In this document: in pieces, positions 53,611 through 61,971 of the stretch | Position numbering within the stretch: the first letter of the stretch is position 1 | Layout of the letters: every line of letters starts with the position of its first letter | Origin: Paenibacillus harenae DSM 16969 | Lineage (GTDB): Bacteria; Bacillota; Bacilli; Paenibacillales; Paenibacillaceae | Direction: 5' to 3' | DNA: 64,000 nucleotides | NCBI RefSeq assembly: GCF_000422465.1 | Contig: NZ_KE383842.1 | Coordinates: forward strand, 1,199,845 to 1,263,844 | Notes under the pieces: model-generated | Told to the model about the DNA's origin: nothing | Seen by the model: only the letters and a program-made list of their open reading frames with translations | Database searches by the model: none | Position numbers and translations under genes: made by a program

Positions 53611-54231
53611 ATGTATGATATCTTATTAAACATTATAGAGGAAATCGGCTACTTCGCCTTATTTCTGGTTTTGTGTCTCGGGCTGATCGGATTGCCGATA
53701 CCGAATGAAGCGGTTGTCATGACAGGCGGCGCCTTGGCGGAATCCGGCGTTCTGCTTCCCGTACCCGCCTTCATTATGACCTGTCTCGGCATTTGCTCGG
53801 CCATGACCTTCGGTTACAGCATCGGCAGATTTGCGGGCAGCAAATTATCGGAATGGTTCCGGAGCAAAAAAAATATAGCCGCGTTCGTTGCCAAATCCGA
53901 GCAGCTCAGCGAGCGGTACGGCGGCTACGCGTTAAGCATCAGCTTATGCCTTCCTTTTCTGAGACATGTAACGCCATACGTGATGGGCTTGAACAAGATG
54001 CCCTACAGACGATTCGCCCTTTTCGCCTACCCGTCCGCATTCGTTTGGACGCTCATCTATTTCATCGTCGGCTCATTCGTCGGAGATAAGGTTCAGATGC
54101 TGGCAAATGACATCTATAAATACGGCATATGGGTCGTATATGCATTAATTGCCGCTGTTCTCGGATTTATTGCCTTCAGATTTTGGAGAAAAAGAACGCA
54201 GAAGGATGAAAAAATTGAAAGTACCATGTAA
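53611..54231 (+). CDS. DedA-family membrane protein
   Basis: A 206-residue DedA/SNARE-associated membrane protein. The family is linked to undecaprenyl-phosphate or lipid flipping and envelope homeostasis. Seen are the re-entrant motif GLIGLPIPNEAVVMTGGALA (~26-45), GRFAGSKLSEWF and FLRHVTPYVMGLNKMPYRRF (~120-139, with the conserved Arg), then two helices. The ribosome binding site is weak. A terminator follows at 54319. Confidence 0.88.
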   Translation: MYDILLNIIEEIGYFALFLVLCLGLIGLPIPNEAVVMTGGALAESGVLLPVPAFIMTCLGICSAMTFGYSIGRFAGSKLSEWFRSKKNIAAFVAKSEQLSERYGGYALSISLCLPFLRHVTPYVMGLNKMPYRRFALFAYPSAFVWTLIYFIVGSFVGDKVQMLANDIYKYGIWVVYALIAAVLGFIAFRFWRKRTQKDEKIESTM

Positions 54232-54318
54232 ATTCTAATCTCGGGCTTTAAACTCATCCTCTTTTATTTTCCCGATTCACCTAAAATCATCCTAAAACAA
54301 CCAGCCGCAATAGTAAAT

Positions 54319-54363
54319 GGGCATTCCCGGAAGGTCGCCGACCTCATGAGAATGCCCTTTTTT
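54319..54363 (+). terminator. Terminator after the DedA gene
   Basis: GGGCATTC and GAATGCCC form the outer stem and AGGTC/GACCT an inner one, followed by six T. Confidence 0.75.
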
Positions 54364-54386
54364 ATTGCTTTACGAAACCTATGCGT

Positions 54387-54662
54387 TTACACTTGCTTCT
54401 CAAGCTTCGCTTGTGCCGTTTCGACTAAAAAATCAAACAATTCGTCGTCTTCCTCAATGATGTCCTCGAGCGCCAGCAGCTGCTCCTCCTGGCCTGACTC
54501 GTGCAGGAAAAACAATCCGTAGCCCCATTCATTGCCCTTCTTGCTGTGCAGCGTTATTTCATATTCATTCACGTGGCCCTCGACGCCGAATTGAACTTTG
54601 CCGACGTATCCGTCTTCCTTCGAATACGTCATGGATGCATCCCGTACATTGACGTTAATCAC
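54387..54662 (-). CDS. Small conserved-looking cytosolic protein
   Basis: A 91-residue acidic protein I do not recognise. It has alternating beta-like strands (GYVGKVQFGVEGHVNEYEI, EWGYGLFFLHESG) and a C-terminal acidic helix (DIIEEDDELFDFLVET). The composition is that of a real gene, and it follows the lipoprotein gene by 25 bases on the same strand. Confidence 0.6.
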   Translation of the reverse strand: MINVNVRDASMTYSKEDGYVGKVQFGVEGHVNEYEITLHSKKGNEWGYGLFFLHESGQEEQLLALEDIIEEDDELFDFLVETAQAKLEKQV

Positions 54663-54687
54663 GTTATTCTTCCTTCCTGTTCGTTGG

Positions 54688-55128
54688 TTACGGTGCGAGC
54701 TGGTTGATCTGGCTTAGCAGCTCGTTAATTTTGTTGATCGTATCCGGAATTCCCGTCGACTCGAAGACGGCTCTTCCCTGTTCGATATTCGTTAGCGCCT
54801 GATCCAGTCCTTGCTGCAGCGTTTCGTTATAGGCAGTGACCGATTCATGAAGCTCCTTCGCATAATCCGGTACTTGAAGCGCTTCGTACTGAGTCACTTG
54901 TTCCTTTAGGGCAAGAAGCCTTTCTTTCAGGTCGGTCCGAGCATCGAGATCATTCATCGCCTGCTCTGCAAGAGCGTTCATATCTTGACCGAAGTCCGTC
55001 AACGATTGAAGGTAATTCGTCGTTTCGGTAGCAAAATTTACCGTTTGTCCCACTTGATCCATAATACCACAGCCAGATGTAAGAAGCATTATGGAGAGTA
55101 ACAGCATGGATACGCTTTTCCTTATCAT
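54688..55128 (-). CDS. Lipoprotein, DUF6376-like
   Basis: A 146-residue exported lipoprotein with lipobox LLTSGCG (~14-20). The mature part is an all-helical coil (FATETTNYLQSLTDFGQDMN, EQVTQYEALQVPDYAKELHE). It resembles small helical lipoproteins of Bacillus, tentatively DUF6376; function unknown. AGGAG seven bases before the ATG at 55128 fixes the start. The divergent permease frame overlaps it only in its non-translated 5' part. Confidence 0.7.
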   Translation of the reverse strand: MIRKSVSMLLLSIMLLTSGCGIMDQVGQTVNFATETTNYLQSLTDFGQDMNALAEQAMNDLDARTDLKERLLALKEQVTQYEALQVPDYAKELHESVTAYNETLQQGLDQALTNIEQGRAVFESTGIPDTINKINELLSQINQLAP

Positions 55129-55267
55129 TTTACCACTCCTCATTTCATTGCATTCATCTTCATATGGTCTGTTCACCGAGGCGAACGCCTATCCTGCCTT
55201 TGGCATACATTACTATACGGCACCGGTTATTGACTGGTTTCGTGTATGTCACAAGGAGATGATCGAG

Positions 55268-56680
55268 ATGGTTGTTGAATTATCGGCTCTTCACTGGATT
55301 TATTTAGGTTTCATTCTTGCCATAATTGGCTTTATGCTGATGCGGCGCGATACGACACTCATTTGTATCGCGGGAATTTTAGGAATCGGGATCCTCGCGA
55401 CCACATCTGCCAGCGGATCCGTCAGCGGTATTTTCAACAGCTTTATTTATGCCATTAAAGAACTGCTGGGTACGATCTTAATTATTTCCATCATCGTCGC
55501 CATGAGCCGCGTGCTCATTCGGACAGGTATAAACGAATTGATGATTTCTCCCTTCACCCGTTTCCTCAGAACGCCAGCGCTTGCTTTCTGGGGGATCGGT
55601 CTCATTATGATGGTCACCTCCTGGTTCTTCTGGCCTTCACCGGGCGTCGCGCTCATAGGAGCCGTACTGCTTCCGGTTGCGATCCGAGTAGGCCTGCCCG
55701 CGCTCGGCGCGGCTGTCGCCATGAATCTCTTCGGTCACGGCATCGCCTTATCCGGCGATTATATTATTCAGGGCGCGCCTAAGCTGACGGCTGATGCGGC
55801 AGGCATTCCGGTGAGCGAAGTCATGCAGGCCAGCATCCCGCTCGTCATTGTCATGGGGGTAGTCACGACGACAACCGCTTTCTGGATGATGCGCCGCGAC
55901 CAGAAGCTTGGCACCTGGAAGGACGGTTTAATTGCATCAACCCATAACACCGGTCAAGCGTTTGATTCGGAAGCGAGTGCCGATCGCAACGCTTTATCGC
56001 CCGTCACGAAGCGGTGGCTCGCCGTCCTAATTCCGATCCTGTTTGCCTTGGACGTTGTGGCCATGTTCGTTCTTGATCTGCAGGGCGGGGATGCGACTGC
56101 TCTTATCGGCGGCACAGCCATTCTCATTATGCTGCTCATTACGATGCTCACGCACCGCGGCAAAGGCTTTGAGAAAACGACCAATTATTTGATCGAAGGC
56201 TTCCTGTTCGGCTTCCGGGTATTCGGTCCGGTCATCCCGATCGCCGCATTCTTTTACCTTGGAGACTCCGGGTTTCTAGCCATGTTCGGCGAGAAGCTGC
56301 CGGAAGCTTCGCTTGGTATCGTCAATGATCTGGGCGTCGCTCTGGCGAATGTCGTGCCCGTGAACGGCGTAGTCGGCTCTATCACGCTTACCGTTGTCGG
56401 TGCCGTTACCGGCCTTGACGGCTCGGGCTTCTCCGGCATCTCGCTCGCAGGCTCGATCGCTCAATTGTTCGGGCATGCGATCGGTTCAGGCCTCGCGACC
56501 CTTACAGCTCTTGGTCAAGTAGCTGCTATTTGGGTAGGCGGCGGCACCATTATCCCTTGGGCGCTCATCCCCGCTGCGGCGATTTGCGGAGTCGATCCGT
56601 TCGAGCTCGCCCGCCGAAATTTGAAGCCGGTGCTCATCGGGCTCGTCGTTACGACGATTGTCGCTATGTTCTTGATTTAA
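55268..56680 (+). CDS. GntP/DctM-like polytopic permease
   Basis: A 470-residue membrane protein with about twelve helices. SWFFWPSPGVALIGAVLLP and NLFGHGIALSGDYIIQGAPK resemble substrate-binding loops in anion permeases of the IT superfamily, as does NVVPVNGVVGSITLTVVGAV in the second half. AAGGAG is eight bases before ATG 55268; the longer frame from 55091 overlaps the divergent lipoprotein gene and is rejected. It probably transports an organic acid or similar anion; the substrate is unknown. Confidence 0.75.
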   Translation: MVVELSALHWIYLGFILAIIGFMLMRRDTTLICIAGILGIGILATTSASGSVSGIFNSFIYAIKELLGTILIISIIVAMSRVLIRTGINELMISPFTRFLRTPALAFWGIGLIMMVTSWFFWPSPGVALIGAVLLPVAIRVGLPALGAAVAMNLFGHGIALSGDYIIQGAPKLTADAAGIPVSEVMQASIPLVIVMGVVTTTTAFWMMRRDQKLGTWKDGLIASTHNTGQAFDSEASADRNALSPVTKRWLAVLIPILFALDVVAMFVLDLQGGDATALIGGTAILIMLLITMLTHRGKGFEKTTNYLIEGFLFGFRVFGPVIPIAAFFYLGDSGFLAMFGEKLPEASLGIVNDLGVALANVVPVNGVVGSITLTVVGAVTGLDGSGFSGISLAGSIAQLFGHAIGSGLATLTALGQVAAIWVGGGTIIPWALIPAAAICGVDPFELARRNLKPVLIGLVVTTIVAMFLI

Positions 56681-56942
56681 AAGACAAAGCCTGTTAAACG
56701 CTTTTATTTGTAATAAGAACGGGGTCCGCTGCAGCTAAAGCTTGTTGGCAGATCCCGTCTTGCGGTCGAGATCGTTCAAGGCGCCGCCTATCATACATAC
56801 ATTCACGGCTTTGTTTCCTTTAAAATCGCAAATAGATCCTAAATGTTCACAAATCGGTGGGACAAGCAGGCGAAGAAGTCGTAAAATGATGGATGACGGG
56901 CTTGGTCCCATTCAGCACTTCATAGACTTAGGAGGTTATTAA

Positions 56943-57236
56943 ATGTTGAAAACCCCAATAGGCAGGCTTCGTTTCGTCGGGTTGCTGGAAGGACTTTCGT
57001 TCCTCCTCCTGCTCCTTATCGCGATGCCGCTCAAATATTGGGCGGACATCCCGGAGGCTGTCATGATTACAGGCAGCTTGCACGGGCTGCTGTTCGTCCT
57101 CTATATGCTGGCCGGCCTTCATGTATGGATCGTTCACCGCTGGTCGATCGGCAAGGCCGCACTCGCCTTTATCGCCGCTTTCATCCCGTTCGGCCCGTTC
57201 ATCCTGGACCGCAAGCTGCTAAGGAACGAGACCTAA
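56943..57236 (+). CDS. DUF3817 membrane protein (YdzA-like)
   Basis: A 97-residue protein with three helices of the DUF3817 family. Motifs are RLRFVGLLEGLSFLLLLLIA, MPLKYWADIPEAV, GSLHGLLFVLYMLA and AAFIPFGPFILDRKL. Family function unknown. GGAGG lies ahead of the ATG. Confidence 0.88.
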   Translation: MLKTPIGRLRFVGLLEGLSFLLLLLIAMPLKYWADIPEAVMITGSLHGLLFVLYMLAGLHVWIVHRWSIGKAALAFIAAFIPFGPFILDRKLLRNET

Positions 57237-57280
57237 AGTCTATCATTTGAACAGCTTGTATGCCTTCTACGCTGACAAAA

Positions 57281-57304
57281 CGGACCCGCAGCAAATGCGG
57301 GTCC
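57281..57304. terminator. Shared terminator, DUF3817 gene and UppP
   Basis: GGACCCGCA and TGCGGGTCC pair perfectly around five bases. On the minus strand the stem is followed by GTTTTG. Its place 7 bases past 57311 supports 57311 as the original end of the UppP gene. Confidence 0.6.
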
Positions 57305-57310
57305 TATTCC

Positions 57311-58116
57311 TTACAATATAATAAAATAAAAAAGTGCGGCAAGCGCAAACCGGTAATAGGCGAACCAGGAAAGCTTGATTTTTTTCATCAAATTAATAAA
57401 CGTGACGACTGCAATCATGGCAACGATAAATGCGGCTATCAAGCCGACTAGAAACAAAGGCAAATCATCGTCAGGTATTCACGGCTTTGGAGCAGGTCAA
57501 CGCCGCTTGCTCCGGCCATGATCGGCACCGATACGATAAAAGTAAATTCTGCCGCAGCCTTCTGGCTGGCGCCGAACAGCATCCCTCCGGAGATCGTTGA
57601 ACCGGAACGGGAGAATCCCGGCCATAAGGCAAGCACCTGGAAGCAGCCAACCGCAAAAGCCTGCTTATAGGTGATATCATCCAGCTCCTCGGCGACCGGT
57701 TTCTTCTTCACCCTGTCTGCGATAATCATAAGGATGCCTCCGGCGACAAGTCCAATCAGGACGGTTTGAGGAACGAATAAATACTTCTTGATGACACTGT
57801 GCAAAAGCACGGCGCATACGCCGGCAGGAATCATCGCAAGTAGAATATGTAAGGCATTGAGACCGGAGCCTTTGCCAATCTTGAAATTAAGCAGACTCGC
57901 AAACCGCTGCCGGTATAACACAAGTACGGCAAGCACCGCCCCGAATTGAATGACCACCTCGAACGTCTTTGCCCGGTCGCCCGTAAAGTTCAACAGCTCC
58001 GCCGTCAATATCAAATGTCCGGTTGACGAAACGGGCAAAAATTCCGTCAATCCCTCCACAATGCCCATAATAATGGCATTTATTACATCCTCCAACGCCC
58101 CACTTCCCTTCTTCAT
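57311..58116 (-). pseudogene. uppP: Undecaprenyl-diphosphatase UppP (BacA), 3' frameshift
   Basis: A membrane enzyme recycling undecaprenyl pyrophosphate for peptidoglycan synthesis. Motifs are [20 protein letters not shown] (~16-35, catalytic Glu-rich segment) and [16 protein letters not shown] (~167-182, phosphate-binding). The frame ends at 57448 after 222 residues ([11 protein letters not shown]). Another frame from about 57466 continues [20 protein letters not shown], then KKIKLSWFAYYRFALA, the normal last two helices, to a stop at 57311. A single missing base (or four) at CTGACGATGATT explains it. Restored length is about 267, as usual. If genuine, a paralogue must supply the activity. 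Confidence 0.87.
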
Positions 58117-58144
58117 CCGATTAAATAATGGCTCCTATACAAGC

Positions 58145-59458
58145 TTATGCATGTCCGTATTCGCCCATCTCATTTTCGGATAAATCCGTCTGAATCTCGA
58201 TCTTTCGAATCCGGTTGCTATCGCGCTCGCGAATAATAAAGGTCATATTATCAAACGTCCATGGCTCGTCCACAGGCAGCTCCGGCTTCAGGTTGAACAG
58301 CCACCCGCCGATCGAATCGACATCCTCGCTTTCCAGATGGGTGCCGGCCGCCGCGTTCACTTCGCTTATAAGCGCCTTGCCGTCCACGAGAAACCGCTGC
58401 TGTTCGATCTTCTCGATCTCCTTGACCTCATCCTCGTCAAATTCATCGCGAATTTCCCCGACGATTTCCTCGATGATGTCCTCGATCGTAATAAGACCCG
58501 CCGTGCCGCCGTACTCGTCCAGAAGCATGGCGATGTGTACGCGCTCCTGCTGCATTTTCTTCAGCAGCTTCTTAATCGGCGTCACTTCCGGCACCGACAT
58601 AACCGGCTGCAGCAGCTTGAGGATGTCCAGTTCGCGATCGGTGTCGTAATGGAGGAAAAATTGCTTCGTGTTCAAAATACCGATGATATTGTCTTTGCTG
58701 CCCTTCGCGACCGGAAACCGGGTATACTGCTCCCGCTTAATCGTTTCCACGTTCTCCTCGCGAGACTGGTCGATATATAAACATACCATGTCTGTCCGGG
58801 GTACCATAATCTCGCGCGCAAGCCGTTCGTCAAATTCGAAGATACGGTTCACGTAGCCGTACTCGCTCATATTGATTTTTCCGCTTTCATAGCTTTCGGT
58901 CAAAATAATCCGAATCTCTTCCTCCGAGTGCGTTTCATGCTCGTTCGCAGGTTTAAAGCCAAACAATCGGACAAGTCCGTTCGCCGATCCGTTCAGCAGC
59001 CAGATAAAAGGAAACATCACCTTGTAGAATACGATAATGATCGGCGCCGTGAGAAGACTGATGCGCTCCGACATAATAATCGCAAGCGTCTTCGGAAACA
59101 GCTCGCCGAGCACGACATGCAAATAAGTAACGATAACGAAAGAAATGATAAACGACAGCAGTCCGCTTAAATCGCCTTCAATATGCAGACGCTCGAAGAT
59201 CGGATGAAGGATTTGCTCGATCGTCGGCTCGCCGAGCCAGCCAAGACCGAGTGCCGTTATGGTTATGCCCAGCTGGCAAGCGGATAAATACCCGTCCAGA
59301 TTCGACGTAACCCGCTCTACGGCCTTCGCATTTTTCACCTTTTCCGCAATCATTTGATTAACGCGGCTCGACCGCATCCGAATAATCGCAAATTCCGTCG
59401 CGACGAAGAACGCGGTAAACGCCAGCAGCGCGGCAAATACGACAAGCTTTAGAACCAT
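58145..59458 (-). CDS. CorC/HlyC-type CNNM transporter with CBS domains
   Basis: A 437-residue membrane protein of the hemolysin-C/CNNM group, linked to Mg2+ or other divalent efflux. The DUF21 domain (~1-195) has four helices (EFAIIRMRSSRVNQM, ALGLGWLGEPTIEQIL). Two CBS domains follow (~210-335, MVPRTDMVCLYIDQS, LLDEYGGTAGLITIEDIIEE), then a CorC_HlyC domain (~350-425). GAGGGAG precedes the ATG. It is divergent from no gene; UppP lies 28 bases downstream on the same strand. Confidence 0.92.
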   Translation of the reverse strand: MVLKLVVFAALLAFTAFFVATEFAIIRMRSSRVNQMIAEKVKNAKAVERVTSNLDGYLSACQLGITITALGLGWLGEPTIEQILHPIFERLHIEGDLSGLLSFIISFVIVTYLHVVLGELFPKTLAIIMSERISLLTAPIIIVFYKVMFPFIWLLNGSANGLVRLFGFKPANEHETHSEEEIRIILTESYESGKINMSEYGYVNRIFEFDERLAREIMVPRTDMVCLYIDQSREENVETIKREQYTRFPVAKGSKDNIIGILNTKQFFLHYDTDRELDILKLLQPVMSVPEVTPIKKLLKKMQQERVHIAMLLDEYGGTAGLITIEDIIEEIVGEIRDEFDEDEVKEIEKIEQQRFLVDGKALISEVNAAAGTHLESEDVDSIGGWLFNLKPELPVDEPWTFDNMTFIIRERDSNRIRKIEIQTDLSENEMGEYGHA

Positions 59459-59488
59459 CGTTATCTCCCTCTTGCTATGGTGATGCGA

Positions 59489-59848
59489 TTAGAAGCCTAC
59501 CTCGACCGATGCAATAACGACGTAGATCAAATCGTTTTTATCATCCTTGTCAGGCAGGACAACGCCGCTTGTCGTCAGCATTCCGCCTTCGATTACCTCT
59601 ACGGACACTTGACCGTAAGGGAGCGCAGCCTTTACCTGCTCTATATCCAGCAGCTCTTTATCGCAAGGCAGAGCCAGCTTCACGCGCACCTTCATATGGT
59701 CCAGACTGCCGCCCGGAAGGACGGAACGCAGTCCCGGCATTGAATTGTGGTGTATCGCGTTTTGTACCGCCCGAACCGACGCCTTTGTAATATTTTGACC
59801 GTGCAGGTCGCATCCCATGCCAATTTCGATAAAAAATAGGTTGTCCAC
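59489..59848 (-). CDS. Lin0512-family protein
   Basis: A 119-residue conserved protein of unknown function (Lin0512 family). It begins FFIEIGMGCDLHGQNITKAS and includes VQNAIHHNSMPGLRSVLPGG and MKVRVKLALPCDKELLDIEQ. Start codon GTG with GGGAGAG upstream. It is part of a minus-strand row with the DUF3900-like, EcsC and HelD genes. Confidence 0.85.
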   Translation of the reverse strand: MDNLFFIEIGMGCDLHGQNITKASVRAVQNAIHHNSMPGLRSVLPGGSLDHMKVRVKLALPCDKELLDIEQVKAALPYGQVSVEVIEGGMLTTSGVVLPDKDDKNDLIYVVIASVEVGF

Positions 59849-59896
59849 TTATGCAGTCTCTCCCTTATTTGTGGAATTCATACGAATGAAGACGGT

Positions 59897-61045
59897 TTAC
59901 CAGGGTGCTTCGTCATTGCGGCCTGCGCCGCTCTCCGCTTCTTGGCCTCCGGCCGGATATGGAGCGTCCTCCGGCGGCTTCTTGCTTCCGATAAGCGGCA
60001 TGATCGCCGTCAGGTCAAGCGGCTGCAGCAGTTCTACCGGGGACATGCCTTTATCGAATTGGAAGGAATCGCCTTCGATGACGACAACGTAACGGCCGTT
60101 GTGCTTGGCAAAATGAATCGATGCGCCGAAATCGGCGAGCAGTCCTCTGATCGTCACGCTGTCCAGCTTGAACGAAAACGGCAAATCGGGTTTTTGCTCG
60201 ACAAGCGAGGCTGCCGCTACCTCCACTTGCTCCTGAGGCCACCACTCCTGCAGATCGCGCTTCTCGCTGGCGGCCCATACCTCGACCGCATTCTCTTCCT
60301 CGCGCCGCTCGGTGCTCTCATCCTCCTGCCACTTATCGGCCATATACTGATGCACCATCTCCACGACCTGCTCGCCCATCACCTCGGGAAGCGGCTTCTC
60401 ATAGGAGACGTATTTCAAGAAATCCTCGAAATACCGTGCATGCGACGCTTGGTGAATTTTCAGCTCCCAATGCTCCAGCATGCCTTCCTCGGGCATATGC
60501 GGATATTGAATCGACTTTATGCTGCGCGCGCTGATGGCCATTTCCACCTGCGAGATCAGATTGCGCTCATCGGATATGCGCGCGATCTTCGGTTCGAAGT
60601 CGCATTTCAGCAAAAATAAAAACGGCTCGTCAAAATACGTATTTAACTTGGATAACGCAATAATAAACGCGCCGCCGCGAACGGCGCTCGTATCCATATA
60701 AATCCGGACAAGCTCGTCGGCGATGCCGATGAACCGCTCCTTCGAATCCGCGTCGCGAAGCCGCTGGAATAAATTATAGTTCTGATTGCTGCCGAGCTCG
60801 TAGCCCGGTTCCACCATGAAACGCCCGATTTTCGTAGGCGCGCCGGCCGTATTCGGGTTGCGCTCGACCTTCCTCTTCACAATCCGCTTGAATTCATCAT
60901 CCAGAAACTTCTGAATCTCGCTGTCCTCGTAGGAATCCTCGTCCAGCGTCTGATAATGCTTGAACCGCTTGCCCGATGAAGCTGCGCTTTCTTCTCCGTC
61001 GGTATGAATCACAAAAAAAGATAAATATTGCAAATGAAAATCCAC
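59897..61045 (-). CDS. DUF3900-like protein
   Basis: A 382-residue soluble protein matching the bacillar DUF3900 type from memory. The core runs KIGRFMVEPGYELGSNQNYN, RGGAFIIALSKLNTYFDEPF to the acidic middle region. It ends in a Pro/Glu/Gly-rich disordered tail. The resemblance to nucleoid-associated NdpA-type proteins (alpha/beta core after a helical head) is loose. GTG start; GGAGGG lies 12 bases before. It starts 2 bases past the EcsC stop, so the two are coupled. Confidence 0.65.
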   Translation of the reverse strand: MDFHLQYLSFFVIHTDGEESAASSGKRFKHYQTLDEDSYEDSEIQKFLDDEFKRIVKRKVERNPNTAGAPTKIGRFMVEPGYELGSNQNYNLFQRLRDADSKERFIGIADELVRIYMDTSAVRGGAFIIALSKLNTYFDEPFLFLLKCDFEPKIARISDERNLISQVEMAISARSIKSIQYPHMPEEGMLEHWELKIHQASHARYFEDFLKYVSYEKPLPEVMGEQVVEMVHQYMADKWQEDESTERREEENAVEVWAASEKRDLQEWWPQEQVEVAAASLVEQKPDLPFSFKLDSVTIRGLLADFGASIHFAKHNGRYVVVIEGDSFQFDKGMSPVELLQPLDLTAIMPLIGSKKPPEDAPYPAGGQEAESGAGRNDEAPW

Positions 61046-61047
61046 TT

Positions 61048-61884
61048 CTACATTCCGCCCTCCGCCAGCTTGATCAACACTCTTCTCTTTCTGTAAAGCA
61101 TCGTCGCCGCTTCCGCCACGTCGTTCAGCATGCCGCGGTTAATAATAGCGCCGAACAGCATGCCGGCAACCGGTATCATTTGAAACAGCTTCTTCCAGCC
61201 GAAATTATCGCGGTAGACCGCAACGACCTCTCGCCAGCCCTGCAGCTGCGACAGCATCTGCTGATTGCGCTTGCCGTCGTCATAGGCGCTTAGTTCCTCC
61301 AGAATCGCTTTTTTGCCGACAATATCGGATGAGGCGAACTGCATGACCTTTACTGCAAATACGCGCTCCTCCTTCAGCTTCGGATCAAAGCCGTAGCAAA
61401 TCGCGATTTCTTGTATGATCTTGAGAGAAAGCCCTAGTACTGCCGGAATATCGACCGCTAAGGTGAAAATGCCGCCAAAGCCCGTCGTAGCGCCCTGCAG
61501 CGTCGCCATCGTCGAACGGCTGGACGCGAGCTCGCTTGCCGTCACGTTCATGACGCCAAGCGGCAGGGCTGCCGCATACTCCAGCGTGAAAGAATCGGCT
61601 AAAGACCACTTTTGTTCGGTTGAAGTCGCATTGCGCTGCAGATGCTCCAAAACCGAACGTTCGGATACCAGATACTTGCCGCCATTTTGAATATAACCGC
61701 CGATTTCGTCCACCGCTTGCCCGATTTTCTCTTGGACAAACTTGGGGGTCACTTTATCCAGCAGCATGAACGGGAGCCGTCCGAGCTTCTCCCAGAACCA
61801 TAAGTCCTTCTGCCCGCGCTCCCAACCCTCGATTTCCCTTAATGAAGCCTGTAAACTTTCATTCGTATCAGCCATGTGCTGCAT
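61048..61884 (-). CDS. EcsC-family protein
   Basis: A 278-residue EcsC-like protein. Its core has FVQEKIGQAVDEIGGYIQNG, a central hydrophobic Gly/Ala stretch (GATTGFGGIFTLAVDIPAVLG), ICYGFDP and FQMIPVAGMLFGAIINRGML. The EcsC family accompanies the Ecs ABC transporter or stands alone; role unknown. AGGAG lies before the ATG. Cotranscribed with the DUF3900-like gene. Confidence 0.86.
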   Translation of the reverse strand: MQHMADTNESLQASLREIEGWERGQKDLWFWEKLGRLPFMLLDKVTPKFVQEKIGQAVDEIGGYIQNGGKYLVSERSVLEHLQRNATSTEQKWSLADSFTLEYAAALPLGVMNVTASELASSRSTMATLQGATTGFGGIFTLAVDIPAVLGLSLKIIQEIAICYGFDPKLKEERVFAVKVMQFASSDIVGKKAILEELSAYDDGKRNQQMLSQLQGWREVVAVYRDNFGWKKLFQMIPVAGMLFGAIINRGMLNDVAEAATMLYRKRRVLIKLAEGGM

Positions 61885-61971
61885 CAGCGGTCACTCTCCT
61901 CTTTCTTTACGATGGTAATACGCCAATGCAGCCGACAAGATGCGCCGATTCGTTTAACTTCCTATTTTCGT

